Of a DNA stretch of 42,741 nt, positions 26,733-35,630 are shown one piece after another (positions within the stretch are counted from its first letter, which is position 1; each line of letters opens with the position of its first letter). The translations under genes and the position numbers were made by a program. The DNA is taken from the NCBI GenBank assembly GCA_039196715.1, contig JBCCUP010000037.1:1-42741 (forward strand), read 5' to 3'. The stretch is from Pseudomonadota bacterium. GTDB taxonomy: Bacteria; Pseudomonadota; Gammaproteobacteria; CALCKW01. Below the pieces are notes generated by a model that saw only the letters and a list, made by a program, of their open reading frames with translations, was not told the DNA's origin and made no database searches.

Positions 26733-29700
26733 ATGGCTTGGGTGTGCTCGGGGGTGACTCGATTGCACAAGGCGTTGATCACACTCGGTGTGCTCGGACT
26801 CGCTGTGGCCAGTCAGCTGGCGAACGCGGTGATTCCACCCGGTCGGTTCGTCAACGATCTGCCCGAGTGCAGCGGGGCACTGTTCGAGAGTTTGATGGAG
26901 ATCGACCACGACACGGGCGACCTTCAAGACCTGATCGACAACAACGCCCTGATGGCGCGCTGCACCACTGCGCCGGCTGTCGACCCAGGCGACGCCTTCG
27001 GGCACCGGGTGCGCGTGCTCGCCGGCACCGTCAATTTCGAAAGCCCGCACGGCCACCCGCTCGATCTCACACCCGATGGCCGCCAACTGCTTGCCGTGAA
27101 CACGGCCGGGCACCGGCTCGAAGTGTTCTCGGTCTCGGCCCTCGGTCTCTCTCAACGTCTGAGTGTGCCGGTCGGGCTGGACCCGGTCAGCGTGCGGGCG
27201 CGCAGCAACAGCGAAGCCTGGGTCGTCAATCGAATCAGCGACAGCATCAGCGTGGTCGACCTCGACACCGGCGACGTAGTCCGCACGCTGACAACCGGCA
27301 ACGAACCGGCCGATGTCGTGTTCTCGACCGCACGTGGCCGCGCCTTCGTGAGCATCGCCGACGCCAACCAGATCGAAGTGTACGACCTCGCCGATCTCGA
27401 CACGGCACCGCGTCGTATCGACGCCGGTTTCGAGGAACCCCGCGCACTCGCCGTCAGTCCGGACGGGCTGCGCGTGTACGCGTCGTCGTTCTTCAGCGGC
27501 AGCAACACCACCGTGCTCAGCGGCCGACCCGGGCCGGTCACGAGCGGTGCGGTGCCCGGTACCGAGAACGTCGTGAGCCGCGTGGATACCCCCACGGGCG
27601 GGGTCAATCCCGTCCCGAATCAGGGCAGTCAGTTCTCGCCGCCACTCACCGCGGGCAACCCGGGGTTCAGCACGCTGATCGTGCAGGGTACAGCCGACGG
27701 CGCCTGGCGTGACGACGCCGGCAATGACTGGCGCGGGTTCTTGACCGGTGCGGGAGCTGTCGCGAGCGGCCGCGGCACCGCGTGGCGCCTGCCGGACCGT
27801 GACGTGGTGGTGATCAACGCAACCACACTCGGCATCGATAACTACCAGACCGGCTTGATGACCATGCTGATGGCGTTGGACGCGAACCCGGTCACTGGCG
27901 ATGTGACGGCGGTAGGCATCGATTCGGACAACCACCGGCGCTTCGAACCGAACCTCAATGGTGTGTTTGCGCGGGTCGAGTTCGCGCGCTTCACGCCCGG
28001 GCAACCGAGTCAGAATTTCGACTTGAACCCCCACATCGACTACACGCGGTCGTCGTCGAGCGAGGTGCTGCGCCAACAAAGCATCGGCGACCCGCGGGCG
28101 GTCAAGTGGCACCCGAGCGGCGACCGGATGTACGTGGCCGGGATGGGGTCCAACAACCTCGTGGTGCTCGACCTCAACGGTCAGCGCCTGGGCCAACTCG
28201 CGCTTGGGCAGGGCCCGACCGGACTTGCACTTCTTGCCGATCAGGGGCGTGGTTTTGCGCTCAATCGCTTCGACGGTACCGTCACCGAATTCACCCTGGA
28301 GCCGCTGGCGGAGCGCAGCACCACCGCGTTTCTCGACCCGACGCACGAGTCCATTCGACTTGGCAGGCCACACCTCTACGACACGCACAAGGGCTCGGGT
28401 CACGGTCACCTCGCCTGTGCGAGTTGCCACGTTGACGGTCGCACCGACCGCCTGGTTTGGGACCTCGGAAAGCCCGATGGCGAGAACAGTGTGTTGCACC
28501 ACGCGATGAAGAGTGCGATGCGCACCCAGCCGCTGCTCGACACCATTCGCCACCCCAACATGCACTGGCGTGGCGATCGCAGCGAGCTTCGCGACTTCTT
28601 GCAAACCTTCACTAATTTGCAAGCCGCGACCCCGATCAATGGCCTTGAGATCGGCGAGTTCGAAGACTTCCTGTCCGGTGTGCATTTTCCGCCTAGCCCC
28701 TGGCGCAACGAAAACAACAGCCTGCCCGGCAGTGTGCTGTTGCCGGACAATCCGGTGGCGGCGACCGGTGACGCCGTGTTGGGCCGACAGAAACTGAACG
28801 CCTGCATCGGCTGCCACAGCAACAACCTCAGTCGCAGCGACGTGCAATCGAACGCGTTGGGTCAGAGTGTGATCCCGCCGGACTTCGTGCAGTTCTACAA
28901 GCGCCTCGGTTTCAACGCTGACGACGGCAACCTGTCAACCAGCGGATTCGGTTTTTTTCACGATGGCGCCGACAGCCTGATGGCGGCCGTACCGGACGCC
29001 GACATCCTCGCCGCCCTGCTGGCGTTCGACGGACCGGACAATGGCCTGGCCGTGACCCAGTTGCGACAGGACAGCCACGCGGCGCTCGGACGCCAGCACA
29101 CGGTTCGCGGTACGCCCTCGTTGGCCGACCGGCAGCGGATCAACACGCTGGTCGGCTACGCCAGTCACCCGCACCTGGCGCTCGTGGCCAAGCGCCACGA
29201 CGGCACACGGTGGTTCGGGTACCGGTACGACGCCGGCACGGGTTTCGTCCCCGACCGCGCGGGCGCCGTCGCCGTGACGGTTGATCAGCTGGTGGACGCC
29301 AGCAGCGCCGGCAGTCTGACCGTGACCCTCGTGATGGCCGGCACCGAGTCTCGGGTCGGTGTTGACCGCGACTTCGACACGGTGTTGGACGGCGACGACA
29401 ACACGCCACCGACCCTGGCCAGCTCGGGTGCGCTCACACTGGGTGTCAACGAGGCCGTCGACATCAGCCTCAATGGCCAGGACCTCGACGGCGACAGACT
29501 CAGCTACCAGGTCGCGGGTTTGCCGGCCGGGTTGAGCTTCGACGCCGCGAGCGGTGTGATTCGCGGCCGCGTGGCCACCGCCGGCTCGGCGGTGATCCGC
29601 GCCACCGTGTCTGACGGGCGCGATGCACGCACCTTCGTCTATCCGGTGCAAATCGGCAGCCTGGGCACGGGCGCCGACAACGCGAGTTCGGGTGCGCTGT

Positions 29701-29759
29701 CGTGGTTGCTGCTGAGTGCGTTGGCATTGCTCGGATTGCGTCGCAGGTGGCTTGGGTGA
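26733..29759 (+). CDS. Secreted beta-propeller / diheme cytochrome c protein
   Basis: A 1008-residue exported protein. A signal peptide (cleavage probably after ANA, about 32) is followed by YVTN-type beta-propeller blades at about 90-260 and again at about 445-525 (VKWHPSGDRMYVAGMGSNN). Two c-heme sites, CASCH (562-566) and CIGCH (691-695), are about 130 residues apart, a spacing that resembles diheme peroxidase/MauG proteins. A calcium-type Asp-rich loop (DRDFDTVLDGDDN) lies near 877, then an Ig-like putative domain (about 905-975) and a C-terminal hydrophobic segment closed by RRR. That tail resembles GlyGly-CTERM sorting signals. The ATG at 26733 follows GAGGGGAG. No function is assigned; an oxidase or peroxidase-like role at the cell surface is inference. 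Confidence 0.8.
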   Translation: MAWVCSGVTRLHKALITLGVLGLAVASQLANAVIPPGRFVNDLPECSGALFESLMEIDHDTGDLQDLIDNNALMARCTTAPAVDPGDAFGHRVRVLAGTVNFESPHGHPLDLTPDGRQLLAVNTAGHRLEVFSVSALGLSQRLSVPVGLDPVSVRARSNSEAWVVNRISDSISVVDLDTGDVVRTLTTGNEPADVVFSTARGRAFVSIADANQIEVYDLADLDTAPRRIDAGFEEPRALAVSPDGLRVYASSFFSGSNTTVLSGRPGPVTSGAVPGTENVVSRVDTPTGGVNPVPNQGSQFSPPLTAGNPGFSTLIVQGTADGAWRDDAGNDWRGFLTGAGAVASGRGTAWRLPDRDVVVINATTLGIDNYQTGLMTMLMALDANPVTGDVTAVGIDSDNHRRFEPNLNGVFARVEFARFTPGQPSQNFDLNPHIDYTRSSSSEVLRQQSIGDPRAVKWHPSGDRMYVAGMGSNNLVVLDLNGQRLGQLALGQGPTGLALLADQGRGFALNRFDGTVTEFTLEPLAERSTTAFLDPTHESIRLGRPHLYDTHKGSGHGHLACASCHVDGRTDRLVWDLGKPDGENSVLHHAMKSAMRTQPLLDTIRHPNMHWRGDRSELRDFLQTFTNLQAATPINGLEIGEFEDFLSGVHFPPSPWRNENNSLPGSVLLPDNPVAATGDAVLGRQKLNACIGCHSNNLSRSDVQSNALGQSVIPPDFVQFYKRLGFNADDGNLSTSGFGFFHDGADSLMAAVPDADILAALLAFDGPDNGLAVTQLRQDSHAALGRQHTVRGTPSLADRQRINTLVGYASHPHLALVAKRHDGTRWFGYRYDAGTGFVPDRAGAVAVTVDQLVDASSAGSLTVTLVMAGTESRVGVDRDFDTVLDGDDNTPPTLASSGALTLGVNEAVDISLNGQDLDGDRLSYQVAGLPAGLSFDAASGVIRGRVATAGSAVIRATVSDGRDARTFVYPVQIGSLGTGADNASSGALSWLLLSALALLGLRRRWLG

Positions 29760-30013
29760 CGCGGCGTGTCAGCCGTGGCCTGCCGTACAGTGCCGTGCTG
29801 GCGCTGCTCGGTTGGCTGATGCTGTCCCAGGGCCCGGCGCCTGCGGTGGTTGTCGGGCCGCCCACGGCTGCGTTGCAACAGGACGTGGCGGAGGTGTGGG
29901 CCTGTGGTGAGCGCAACGGGGCGGTGGTTGCTCGGCAGTCGGGTGGTCCGAGCGCTGAGGACGAACCCGGGCGCAGCGACTGCGATTCCGACAGGGTGGC
30001 GGCGCCGCGCTGA
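29756..30013 (+). CDS. Possible small exported protein overlapping the cytochrome gene
   Basis: An 85-residue frame begins at a GTG that overlaps the stop of the preceding gene (GTGA), the same coupling style used elsewhere in this window. The N-terminus is basic (MTRRVSRG) and followed by one hydrophobic segment (about 12-32), so it could be an exported or anchored peptide; the rest is polar with two cysteines. There is no separate ribosome site beyond GGTGG in the gene before. No family is recognised. In this high-GC DNA a chance frame is quite possible. Confidence 0.4.
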   Translation: MTRRVSRGLPYSAVLALLGWLMLSQGPAPAVVVGPPTAALQQDVAEVWACGERNGAVVARQSGGPSAEDEPGRSDCDSDRVAAPR

Positions 30014-30018
30014 CGGCG

Positions 30019-31119
30019 TCAGACCGGCGCTTCCAGCGTCGCGTCGCGGCGAAACACGACGAGGTGATCGAGCGCCAGTCGCACGCCGATCTGCTCACCC
30101 ACCCGACGATCGAGGTGACTCGGCGCGGCGCACAGCACGCGTGTGCTGCCGGGCAAGCGCACGGTGTAGAGGTGTTCGGAGCCGCGGAATTTGCGTTCGA
30201 CCACGTCGCCCGTGTACGCCGACCGCTCGTCCAGCACCACGTCATCCGGTCGCACCAGCAGCTCGATCGGCGTGTTGACCTCGAAAGGCGAGGGTGTCTG
30301 CAGCGGAATTTCGCCGAGTTCGGTCATCAACGCGTGCGCGTTCATCACGCTGCCACAGAGCAACACGCCCTCGCCGATGAAGTTTGCAACGAAGCGGTCG
30401 GCGGGTTCGTGGTAGAGCGTGTAGGCAACGTCCCACTGTGCGATCTGGCCGGCATTCATCACGCCGATGGTGTCGGCAATCGCAAAGGCTTCGAGTTGAT
30501 CGTGGGTGACCACCAATGCGGTGATGCCCTCGAGCTTGAGGAGGTCTCGCACATCCCGCGCGAGCATTTCCCGTCGCTCGGCGTCCTGGCCACTGAAGGG
30601 TTCATCCATCAGCAGCAAGGCCGGTCGGTTGGCGATGGCCCGCGCGAGTGCGACCCGCTGCTGCTGGCCGCCTGACAGCTCGTGCGGAAAGCGCTTTCCG
30701 GCGTTGGGCAGGTCGATCAACCGGAGCAGCTGCTCGACACGTGCCTTTCGCGCATTGCGCGGCTGTGCGGCCAGACTGAAGCCGATGTTGGCGGTGATGT
30801 CGAGGTGCGGGAACAGCGCCAGATCCTGGAACACCATACCGACACCGCGTAGCTCGGTGGGCACGTGCCGCGAGGCGCTGCAGAGTTCCTCCCCGCCCAG
30901 TTGGATGGATCCGGCATCGATACGCTCGAGCCCGGCAATGGCGCGCAGGATCGTGGTCTTGCCGCAACCCGAGGGCCCGAGCAAACACCCGATCTCGCCA
31001 GCAGACAAATCGAAACTGACCGTTCGGACTATATCCTGCCCGCCGAGCCGCACGCAGACGGCGTCGAACGCAAGGTGAGCAGGCGACGTGGGCTGGGGCT
31101 CTGGAGACGCTGTGAGCAT
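30019..31119 (-). CDS. ABC transporter ATPase, FbpC/PotA-like
   Basis: A 366-residue nucleotide-binding subunit. Walker A GPSGCGKT (48-55), Q-loop [11 protein letters not shown], signature LSGGQ (148-152), Walker B LLLMDEP (168-174) and switch His206 are all intact, so it should be an active ATPase. The C-terminal 110 residues have a TOBE-type regulatory domain ([11 protein letters not shown]). This layout belongs to the iron(III)/polyamine/sulfate importer family; FbpC-type iron uptake is the closest by feel. No permease or binding-protein gene is adjacent, so the substrate cannot be inferred from context. The ATG lacks a clear ribosome site. It is divergent from glnE across a 44-base gap. 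Confidence 0.87.
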   Translation of the reverse strand: MLTASPEPQPTSPAHLAFDAVCVRLGGQDIVRTVSFDLSAGEIGCLLGPSGCGKTTILRAIAGLERIDAGSIQLGGEELCSASRHVPTELRGVGMVFQDLALFPHLDITANIGFSLAAQPRNARKARVEQLLRLIDLPNAGKRFPHELSGGQQQRVALARAIANRPALLLMDEPFSGQDAERREMLARDVRDLLKLEGITALVVTHDQLEAFAIADTIGVMNAGQIAQWDVAYTLYHEPADRFVANFIGEGVLLCGSVMNAHALMTELGEIPLQTPSPFEVNTPIELLVRPDDVVLDERSAYTGDVVERKFRGSEHLYTVRLPGSTRVLCAAPSHLDRRVGEQIGVRLALDHLVVFRRDATLEAPV

Positions 31120-31163
31120 GCGCGTGGCTGGGGTGTCGGCATCGACCGGGATCGGACCTGCCT

Positions 31164-34130
31164 ATGGTACAACGGCTGTTCCGCAAAGACGTGGTGGGCC
31201 CGTGGTCGATGGACGCCTTGCCCGTGTCACCCCTGAGCAGCACCCCCATACCGGCGCCGTTGGCGGAGCGGGGCGAGCGCGTGGTGGCGGCGCTGGTAGC
31301 GCGGGGCGAGCTGGCGGACGACGAGGCTGCAGCGGAGCTCCGAGTGCAGCTGCGGCACCTTGCTGCCTGCAGCGAATTTGCCTCGCAGGCCCTGCTCAGC
31401 ACCCCGGGGCTGCTGTCCGCGTTGCTCGACGGGGCGCTCAACGTCGCGCGAACAGCCGCGGACTACCAGGCGCTGGTCGACGAGGCGATGCGGCGAGCGG
31501 GCACCGACCTCGCGTCGGCGAAGTCGGCGCTGCGGCGACTGCGGCGCCGCGAGATGGTGCGCATCGCCTGGCGCGACCTGCTGCATCTCGAGCCCTGCGT
31601 GCACGCGACGCTGCGCGAATTGTCGGCGTTTGCGGACAGTGTGGTCGGGGCGGCGGTGGCGCACAGCCACGCCGCGTGGGTCTCGCGCCACGGTGAACCG
31701 CTCGACCAGCGGGGCCGCGCGCAACGGCTGGTCACGGTGGCCCTTGGCAAACTCGGTGGCGGGGAGCTGAATTTCTCCTCCGACATCGACGTGTATTTCG
31801 TGTTTGGCGAGGAGGGTGAAACCCGTGGCGTGGACGCGCGCGGGCGACGACGGCTGGACAACGGCCAGTTCTTCACCAAGGTGGCACAACAGGCGATCGA
31901 CCTGTTGCATTCAGTGACTGGCGAGGGTTTCGTCTTCCGAGTGGACACGCGCTTGCGTCCTTTTGGCGCCAGCGGACCGCTGGCCATGAGCCTCGATGGC
32001 CTCGAGGCCTACTACCAGACCCAGGGCCGCGACTGGGAGCGCTATGCCCTGGTCAAAGCGCGCGTGTTGACGGGCGACAGCGCCGACCGGCGTGAGGTGG
32101 CGTCACTGATCCGGTCATTCGTCTACCGCCGCTACCTCGATTACGGCGTGCTTGCGTCGTTGCGTGAACTCAAACGCGCCATTGCCACGGACGCGGCGCG
32201 CCGGGGGCGGCAGCACTGCCTGAAACGGGGGGTGGGTGGCATCCGTGAAATCGAGTTCATCGTCCAGAGCATCCAATTGGTGCGCGGCGGTCAGGACCTG
32301 CGGCTGCAAGGCCAGTCGTTGATGTCGGCGTTGGCCGCTCTGGCGGACCGGGGCCTGATCTCTGCGCAAGAACACGCGTTTCTGGCGCAGGCTTACGGCG
32401 ACTTGCGCGTGCTCGAGAACCGCCTGCAAATGATCGCCGATCTACAGACGCACACACTGCCGGAGGACACCGCGACACGACAACGCCTGGTCCTGGCGCT
32501 GGGCCGGCGCGACTGGTCCAAGCTGCAGGCCGACCTCGCCACCTTGCGCGAGCGCGTGCAGACGCTGTTCAGCAGGGTGTTGGCCATGGACTCGGACGAC
32601 GCGTCGCCCGTCGACGTGCACGCCCTCTGGACGCCCGACGCCGATCGTGGCGAGCTCGTGTGCAGCCTGGCTGAACACGGCTTCGGTGCGGCCGACGCCG
32701 TGGCGTCACGCCTGTTGGCGTTGCGCGCCGGCGCGTTCTACGGTCGGCTCTCGGCGCGGAGTCAGGCGCGGCTCGATCGCCTGGTGCCACGCTTGATTCA
32801 TGCGGTGGCCTCCGTCGACAGACCGACTGAAACCCTCGAGCGCGCGCTGGACGTGGTGCGGTGTATCGCCGGGCGGGGTACCTACACACAGCTGCTCATC
32901 GACCACCCGGCGGCACTCGACCTGCTCCTGACACTCTGCCAGGCCGGCCGCGGGATCAGTGACTACATCGTTCGGAACCCGATCGTGATCGACGATGTGC
33001 TGGCTGACAACACGCTGCGCGAGCCGATCGAGCGCGATGCGCTGCTGGCCGACCTCACCGAACGTATCGCCGCCGTGCCCGTCGGTGACCTCGAACAGCG
33101 CATGGATCGGCTCCGGCAGGTGCGTCACAGCGTCACCGCGCGCGTGGCAATCGCCGACGTACTCGGCGCGCTCACGGTCGGTGAAGTGTCGACGCAACTC
33201 AGTCTGCTCGCCGAGGTGGTGCTCCAGGTATCGACCGACTGTGTGTGGCAGGCCCTGGTTGCGCGACACGGCCAGCCGCGGTGCGGGGACAGCGACCCGA
33301 GGCGATCCCCCGGTATCACGGTGATCGCCTTCGGCACATTGGGCGGCCTCGAGCTCGGATACGGGTCGGACCTGGATCTGGTGTTCCTGCACGATTCGGC
33401 CGGCTCGAACCAGCGCACGGACGGTCCCCAGCCACTCGACAACGCCCGGTTCTACGCGCGCTTCGTGCAACGCTTGAGCCACTTCCTCACGGCGCTGACA
33501 CCCGCGGGTGTGCTGTACCAGACCGACCACCGGCTCAGACCCGATGGGCGCGCCGGCCAGTTGGTCAGCAGCTTCGACGCGTTCGACCGGTACCAGCACG
33601 CCAAGGCCCGGACCTGGGAGCACCAGGCGCTGATCCGTGCCCGCGCAGTCGTCGGCGGTGAGGATGATCGCGCGCGCTTCGAGCGCCTCAGGCGGGCTGT
33701 GCTGTGTCGCCCGCGCGACAGCGACACAGTGCGTGCTGAGGTGCTCGACATGCGGGCGCGCATGGTCGCCGAACTCGTGCGCACGGCCCCCGGTCGGGTC
33801 GACCTCAAGCAGGGCGAGGGCGGTATCGCCGATATCGAGTTTATGGTTCAATACGCGGTTCTGAGCGCAGCGTCTGAGACGCCGAGCCTGGTGGACACCA
33901 CCGACACCGTGCGGCTGTTGGACGGCCTGACGGCGTGTGGTGTGCTGACGCATCGGACCGCGACAGAACTCTCGGACGCGTACCTGTACTTTCGCGAAAC
34001 CGCCCACCGACTCAGTCTGGAGGGTGGTTCGCCGCTGGCGATGCGAACCGATACCCTGGATGCACACAGAGCGCGCGTTAGCGCGATCTGGGAACAACTC
34101 ATGATGGCTTCGGACGTACACCGTGGCTGA
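31164..34130 (+). CDS. glnE: Glutamine synthetase adenylyltransferase/deadenylylase GlnE
   Basis: A 988-residue two-domain enzyme that adds AMP to glutamine synthetase when nitrogen is plentiful and removes it when nitrogen is scarce, directed by PII. The N-terminal deadenylylase has GGGELNFSSDID (198-209); the C-terminal adenylyltransferase has GGLELGYGSDLDL (727-739). Both nucleotidyltransferase aspartate pairs are present, so both activities should be intact. Homologs are about 950-980 residues. The start is either ATG 31164 or ATG 31209; neither has a strong ribosome site, and the shorter form fits family length better. It is followed by ilvE after ten bases, an order known in Pseudomonas. 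It is functionally linked to glnK-amtB at the end of the window. Confidence 0.94.
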   Translation: MVQRLFRKDVVGPWSMDALPVSPLSSTPIPAPLAERGERVVAALVARGELADDEAAAELRVQLRHLAACSEFASQALLSTPGLLSALLDGALNVARTAADYQALVDEAMRRAGTDLASAKSALRRLRRREMVRIAWRDLLHLEPCVHATLRELSAFADSVVGAAVAHSHAAWVSRHGEPLDQRGRAQRLVTVALGKLGGGELNFSSDIDVYFVFGEEGETRGVDARGRRRLDNGQFFTKVAQQAIDLLHSVTGEGFVFRVDTRLRPFGASGPLAMSLDGLEAYYQTQGRDWERYALVKARVLTGDSADRREVASLIRSFVYRRYLDYGVLASLRELKRAIATDAARRGRQHCLKRGVGGIREIEFIVQSIQLVRGGQDLRLQGQSLMSALAALADRGLISAQEHAFLAQAYGDLRVLENRLQMIADLQTHTLPEDTATRQRLVLALGRRDWSKLQADLATLRERVQTLFSRVLAMDSDDASPVDVHALWTPDADRGELVCSLAEHGFGAADAVASRLLALRAGAFYGRLSARSQARLDRLVPRLIHAVASVDRPTETLERALDVVRCIAGRGTYTQLLIDHPAALDLLLTLCQAGRGISDYIVRNPIVIDDVLADNTLREPIERDALLADLTERIAAVPVGDLEQRMDRLRQVRHSVTARVAIADVLGALTVGEVSTQLSLLAEVVLQVSTDCVWQALVARHGQPRCGDSDPRRSPGITVIAFGTLGGLELGYGSDLDLVFLHDSAGSNQRTDGPQPLDNARFYARFVQRLSHFLTALTPAGVLYQTDHRLRPDGRAGQLVSSFDAFDRYQHAKARTWEHQALIRARAVVGGEDDRARFERLRRAVLCRPRDSDTVRAEVLDMRARMVAELVRTAPGRVDLKQGEGGIADIEFMVQYAVLSAASETPSLVDTTDTVRLLDGLTACGVLTHRTATELSDAYLYFRETAHRLSLEGGSPLAMRTDTLDAHRARVSAIWEQLMMASDVHRG

Positions 34131-34140
34131 GGAACGAACA

Positions 34141-35067
34141 ATGTCTTTTGCTGATCGCGATGGCCTGATCTGGTTCGACGGTGAAATGGTGCCCTGGCGG
34201 GAAGCGAAGGTGCACGTGTTGACGCACACCTTGCATTACGGACTCGGTGTGTTCGAGGGCGTGCGTGCCTACGACACCGATTCCGGGCCTGCGATATTCC
34301 GACTGCACGACCACACCCAGCGTCTGCTGGACTCGGCCAAAATCCTGCGCATGAACATGCCCTACGACGCCGCGGAGCTCGACGCCGCGCAAGTGCGCGT
34401 GATCGCGGAGAACAACCTTGGCGCGTGCTACCTGCGTCCCATGGCGTTCTACGGATCAGAGGGCATGGGCTTGCGGGCGGACAACCTCAGCACCCACGTG
34501 ATCATCGCGGCCTGGCCCTGGGGGGCCTACCTCGGTGACGATGGCATGACCAAGGGCATCCGCATCCGCTGTTCGTCGCACACGCGCCACCATGTGAACA
34601 TCGGCATGACCCGCGCCAAGGCAAACGGTCAGTACATCAACTCGATGCTCGCGCTGCAGGAAGCGCTCACCGACGGGTACGACGAAGCCCTGATGCTCGA
34701 TGTCGACGGATACGTGTCCGAGGGCAGCGGCGAGAACTTTTTCCTGGTCAAGGATGGCGTCGTCTACACGCCGCAGCTCACCTCGGCGCTCAACGGCATC
34801 ACGCGTCGCACGATCATGCGCTTCTGCGCAGACCTTGGCATCGAGCTGGTTGAGCGCAACATCACCCGCGACGATGTCTACATCGCCGACGAGTGTTTCT
34901 TCACTGGCACCGCAGCGGAAGTGACGCCCATCCGCGAAGTCGACAACCGCGCCATTGGTGCGGGCGGACGCGGACCGGTCACCGAGCGTTTGCAGACGCT
35001 CTACTTCGACGCAGTCAGCGGTCGCGCCGAGCGCTACCGTGACTGGCTGACGCCGGTCGCGTCCTAG
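34141..35067 (+). CDS. ilvE: Branched-chain amino acid aminotransferase IlvE
   Basis: A 308-residue PLP enzyme (class IV fold) that makes Leu, Ile and Val from their keto acids with glutamate as amino donor. The catalytic lysine is Lys160 in RAKANGQYINSMLA, the same number as in E. coli IlvE. Other signatures are HYGLGVFEGVRAY, VSEGSGENFFLVKDG, GITRRTIM and CFFTGTAAEVTPI. The ATG at 34141 follows GAGGAACG; an in-frame GTG at 34123 lies inside glnE and is less likely. Probably co-transcribed with glnE, which connects branched-chain transamination to glutamine and glutamate control. Confidence 0.95.
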   Translation: MSFADRDGLIWFDGEMVPWREAKVHVLTHTLHYGLGVFEGVRAYDTDSGPAIFRLHDHTQRLLDSAKILRMNMPYDAAELDAAQVRVIAENNLGACYLRPMAFYGSEGMGLRADNLSTHVIIAAWPWGAYLGDDGMTKGIRIRCSSHTRHHVNIGMTRAKANGQYINSMLALQEALTDGYDEALMLDVDGYVSEGSGENFFLVKDGVVYTPQLTSALNGITRRTIMRFCADLGIELVERNITRDDVYIADECFFTGTAAEVTPIREVDNRAIGAGGRGPVTERLQTLYFDAVSGRAERYRDWLTPVAS

Positions 35068-35068
35068 G

Positions 35069-35093
35069 GCCGAGAGCGCAGCGCAGTCTCGGC
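35069..35093. other. Hairpin between convergent ilvE and csrA
   Basis: Seven-base inverted repeat GCCGAGA / TCTCGGC with an eleven-base loop in the 39-base gap between the two stops. There is no T-run on either side, so a role as a bidirectional terminator is only possible. Confidence 0.35.
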
Positions 35094-35106
35094 TGCGTGT
35101 TTGCAT

Positions 35107-35301
35107 TCAGGCGTCGCTGCCTTTTTCGTGTGGCGCGCCCTCTGGTGCGCGGTGCGACAGCAGCTCTTCGCGGTGCACCGGGGTGTGGTCTGGCGCGCTG
35201 ATGGCAAACCGCACGCGGCCGTTCTGCACCTCGACGACGGTCACCGTGACGTTGTCTCCCACCGTGAAGGTTTCGCCCACCCGTCTCTTGAAAATGAGCA
35301 T
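35107..35301 (-). CDS. csrA: CsrA/RsmA-family RNA-binding regulator
   Basis: A 64-residue CsrA-like protein. The five-strand core is recognisable: MLIFKRRVGETFTVGDNVTV, then VQNGRVRFAISAP and PVHREEL. The RNA-contacting Arg44 and its neighbours HREE are kept, whereas position 4 is Phe instead of the usual Leu, followed by Lys instead of Thr. A polar tail of about 14 residues extends the C-terminus. CsrA proteins bind GGA in leader hairpins and control translation or mRNA decay, including of motility and biofilm genes. The canonical copy is usually next to alaS; this one lies between ilvE and the paa genes, so it may be a second paralog. Confidence 0.85.
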   Translation of the reverse strand: MLIFKRRVGETFTVGDNVTVTVVEVQNGRVRFAISAPDHTPVHREELLSHRAPEGAPHEKGSDA

Positions 35302-35310
35302 CTGTGGCTG

Positions 35311-35412
35311 TCCATTCCTGATTCAGTGTCTTGAAGACGTTCGGGTCGCGGTGGTGGGTTCCCACCGAAACCGGCGAGCGGACAGCGGCGCGCCGTGCCC
35401 CCTTGCAGCTCC
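35311..35412 (-). promoter_or_regulatory. csrA leader with GGA motifs
   Basis: Reading the minus strand, GGA occurs at 35410-35412, 35360-35362 (inside a GGTGGGAACCCACC hairpin), 35316-35318 and 35311-35313. The last two lie within 17 bases of the csrA start and overlap where the ribosome binds. This resembles the self-repression layout known for E. coli csrA. The inference rests on motif positions alone. Confidence 0.4.
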
Positions 35413-35492
35413 ACCGAGTTTGCCTCGAGCCACACTGCAGTCGCACAACCTGACGCGTGGGTGCCAGAGCTGGCCTGCGCCGGCACCGCCCC

Positions 35493-35522
35493 ACTATAGA
35501 GAAGAGCGGTGCGGCGATGCAA
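35493..35522 (-). promoter_or_regulatory. Sigma-70-type promoter upstream of csrA
   Basis: On the minus strand, TTGCAT (35517-35522) and TATAGT (35493-35498) are 18 bases apart, a plausible housekeeping promoter. It would give csrA a leader of about 185 bases. The 329-base gap between paaY and csrA holds no other gene that I can see. Confidence 0.5.
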
Positions 35523-35630
35523 CGCGTGAAGGCGATTGCACCGAACACCGTCAGCCGGGACCCGGAATCAGTCCCGATACGACGTCCGGCGCAACACGTA
35601 GCGCGGGTCGCGCGGCCAGCTAGGTTGTTT

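Noticed and set aside
26661-28847. 728-codon minus-strand frame opposite the cytochrome gene
   Set aside because: A shadow frame; the plus strand has the signal peptide, propeller blades and both heme motifs.
30011-30023. Palindrome CTGACGGCGTCAG between convergent genes as a terminator
   Set aside because: Only a four-to-five-base stem with no T-run on either strand.
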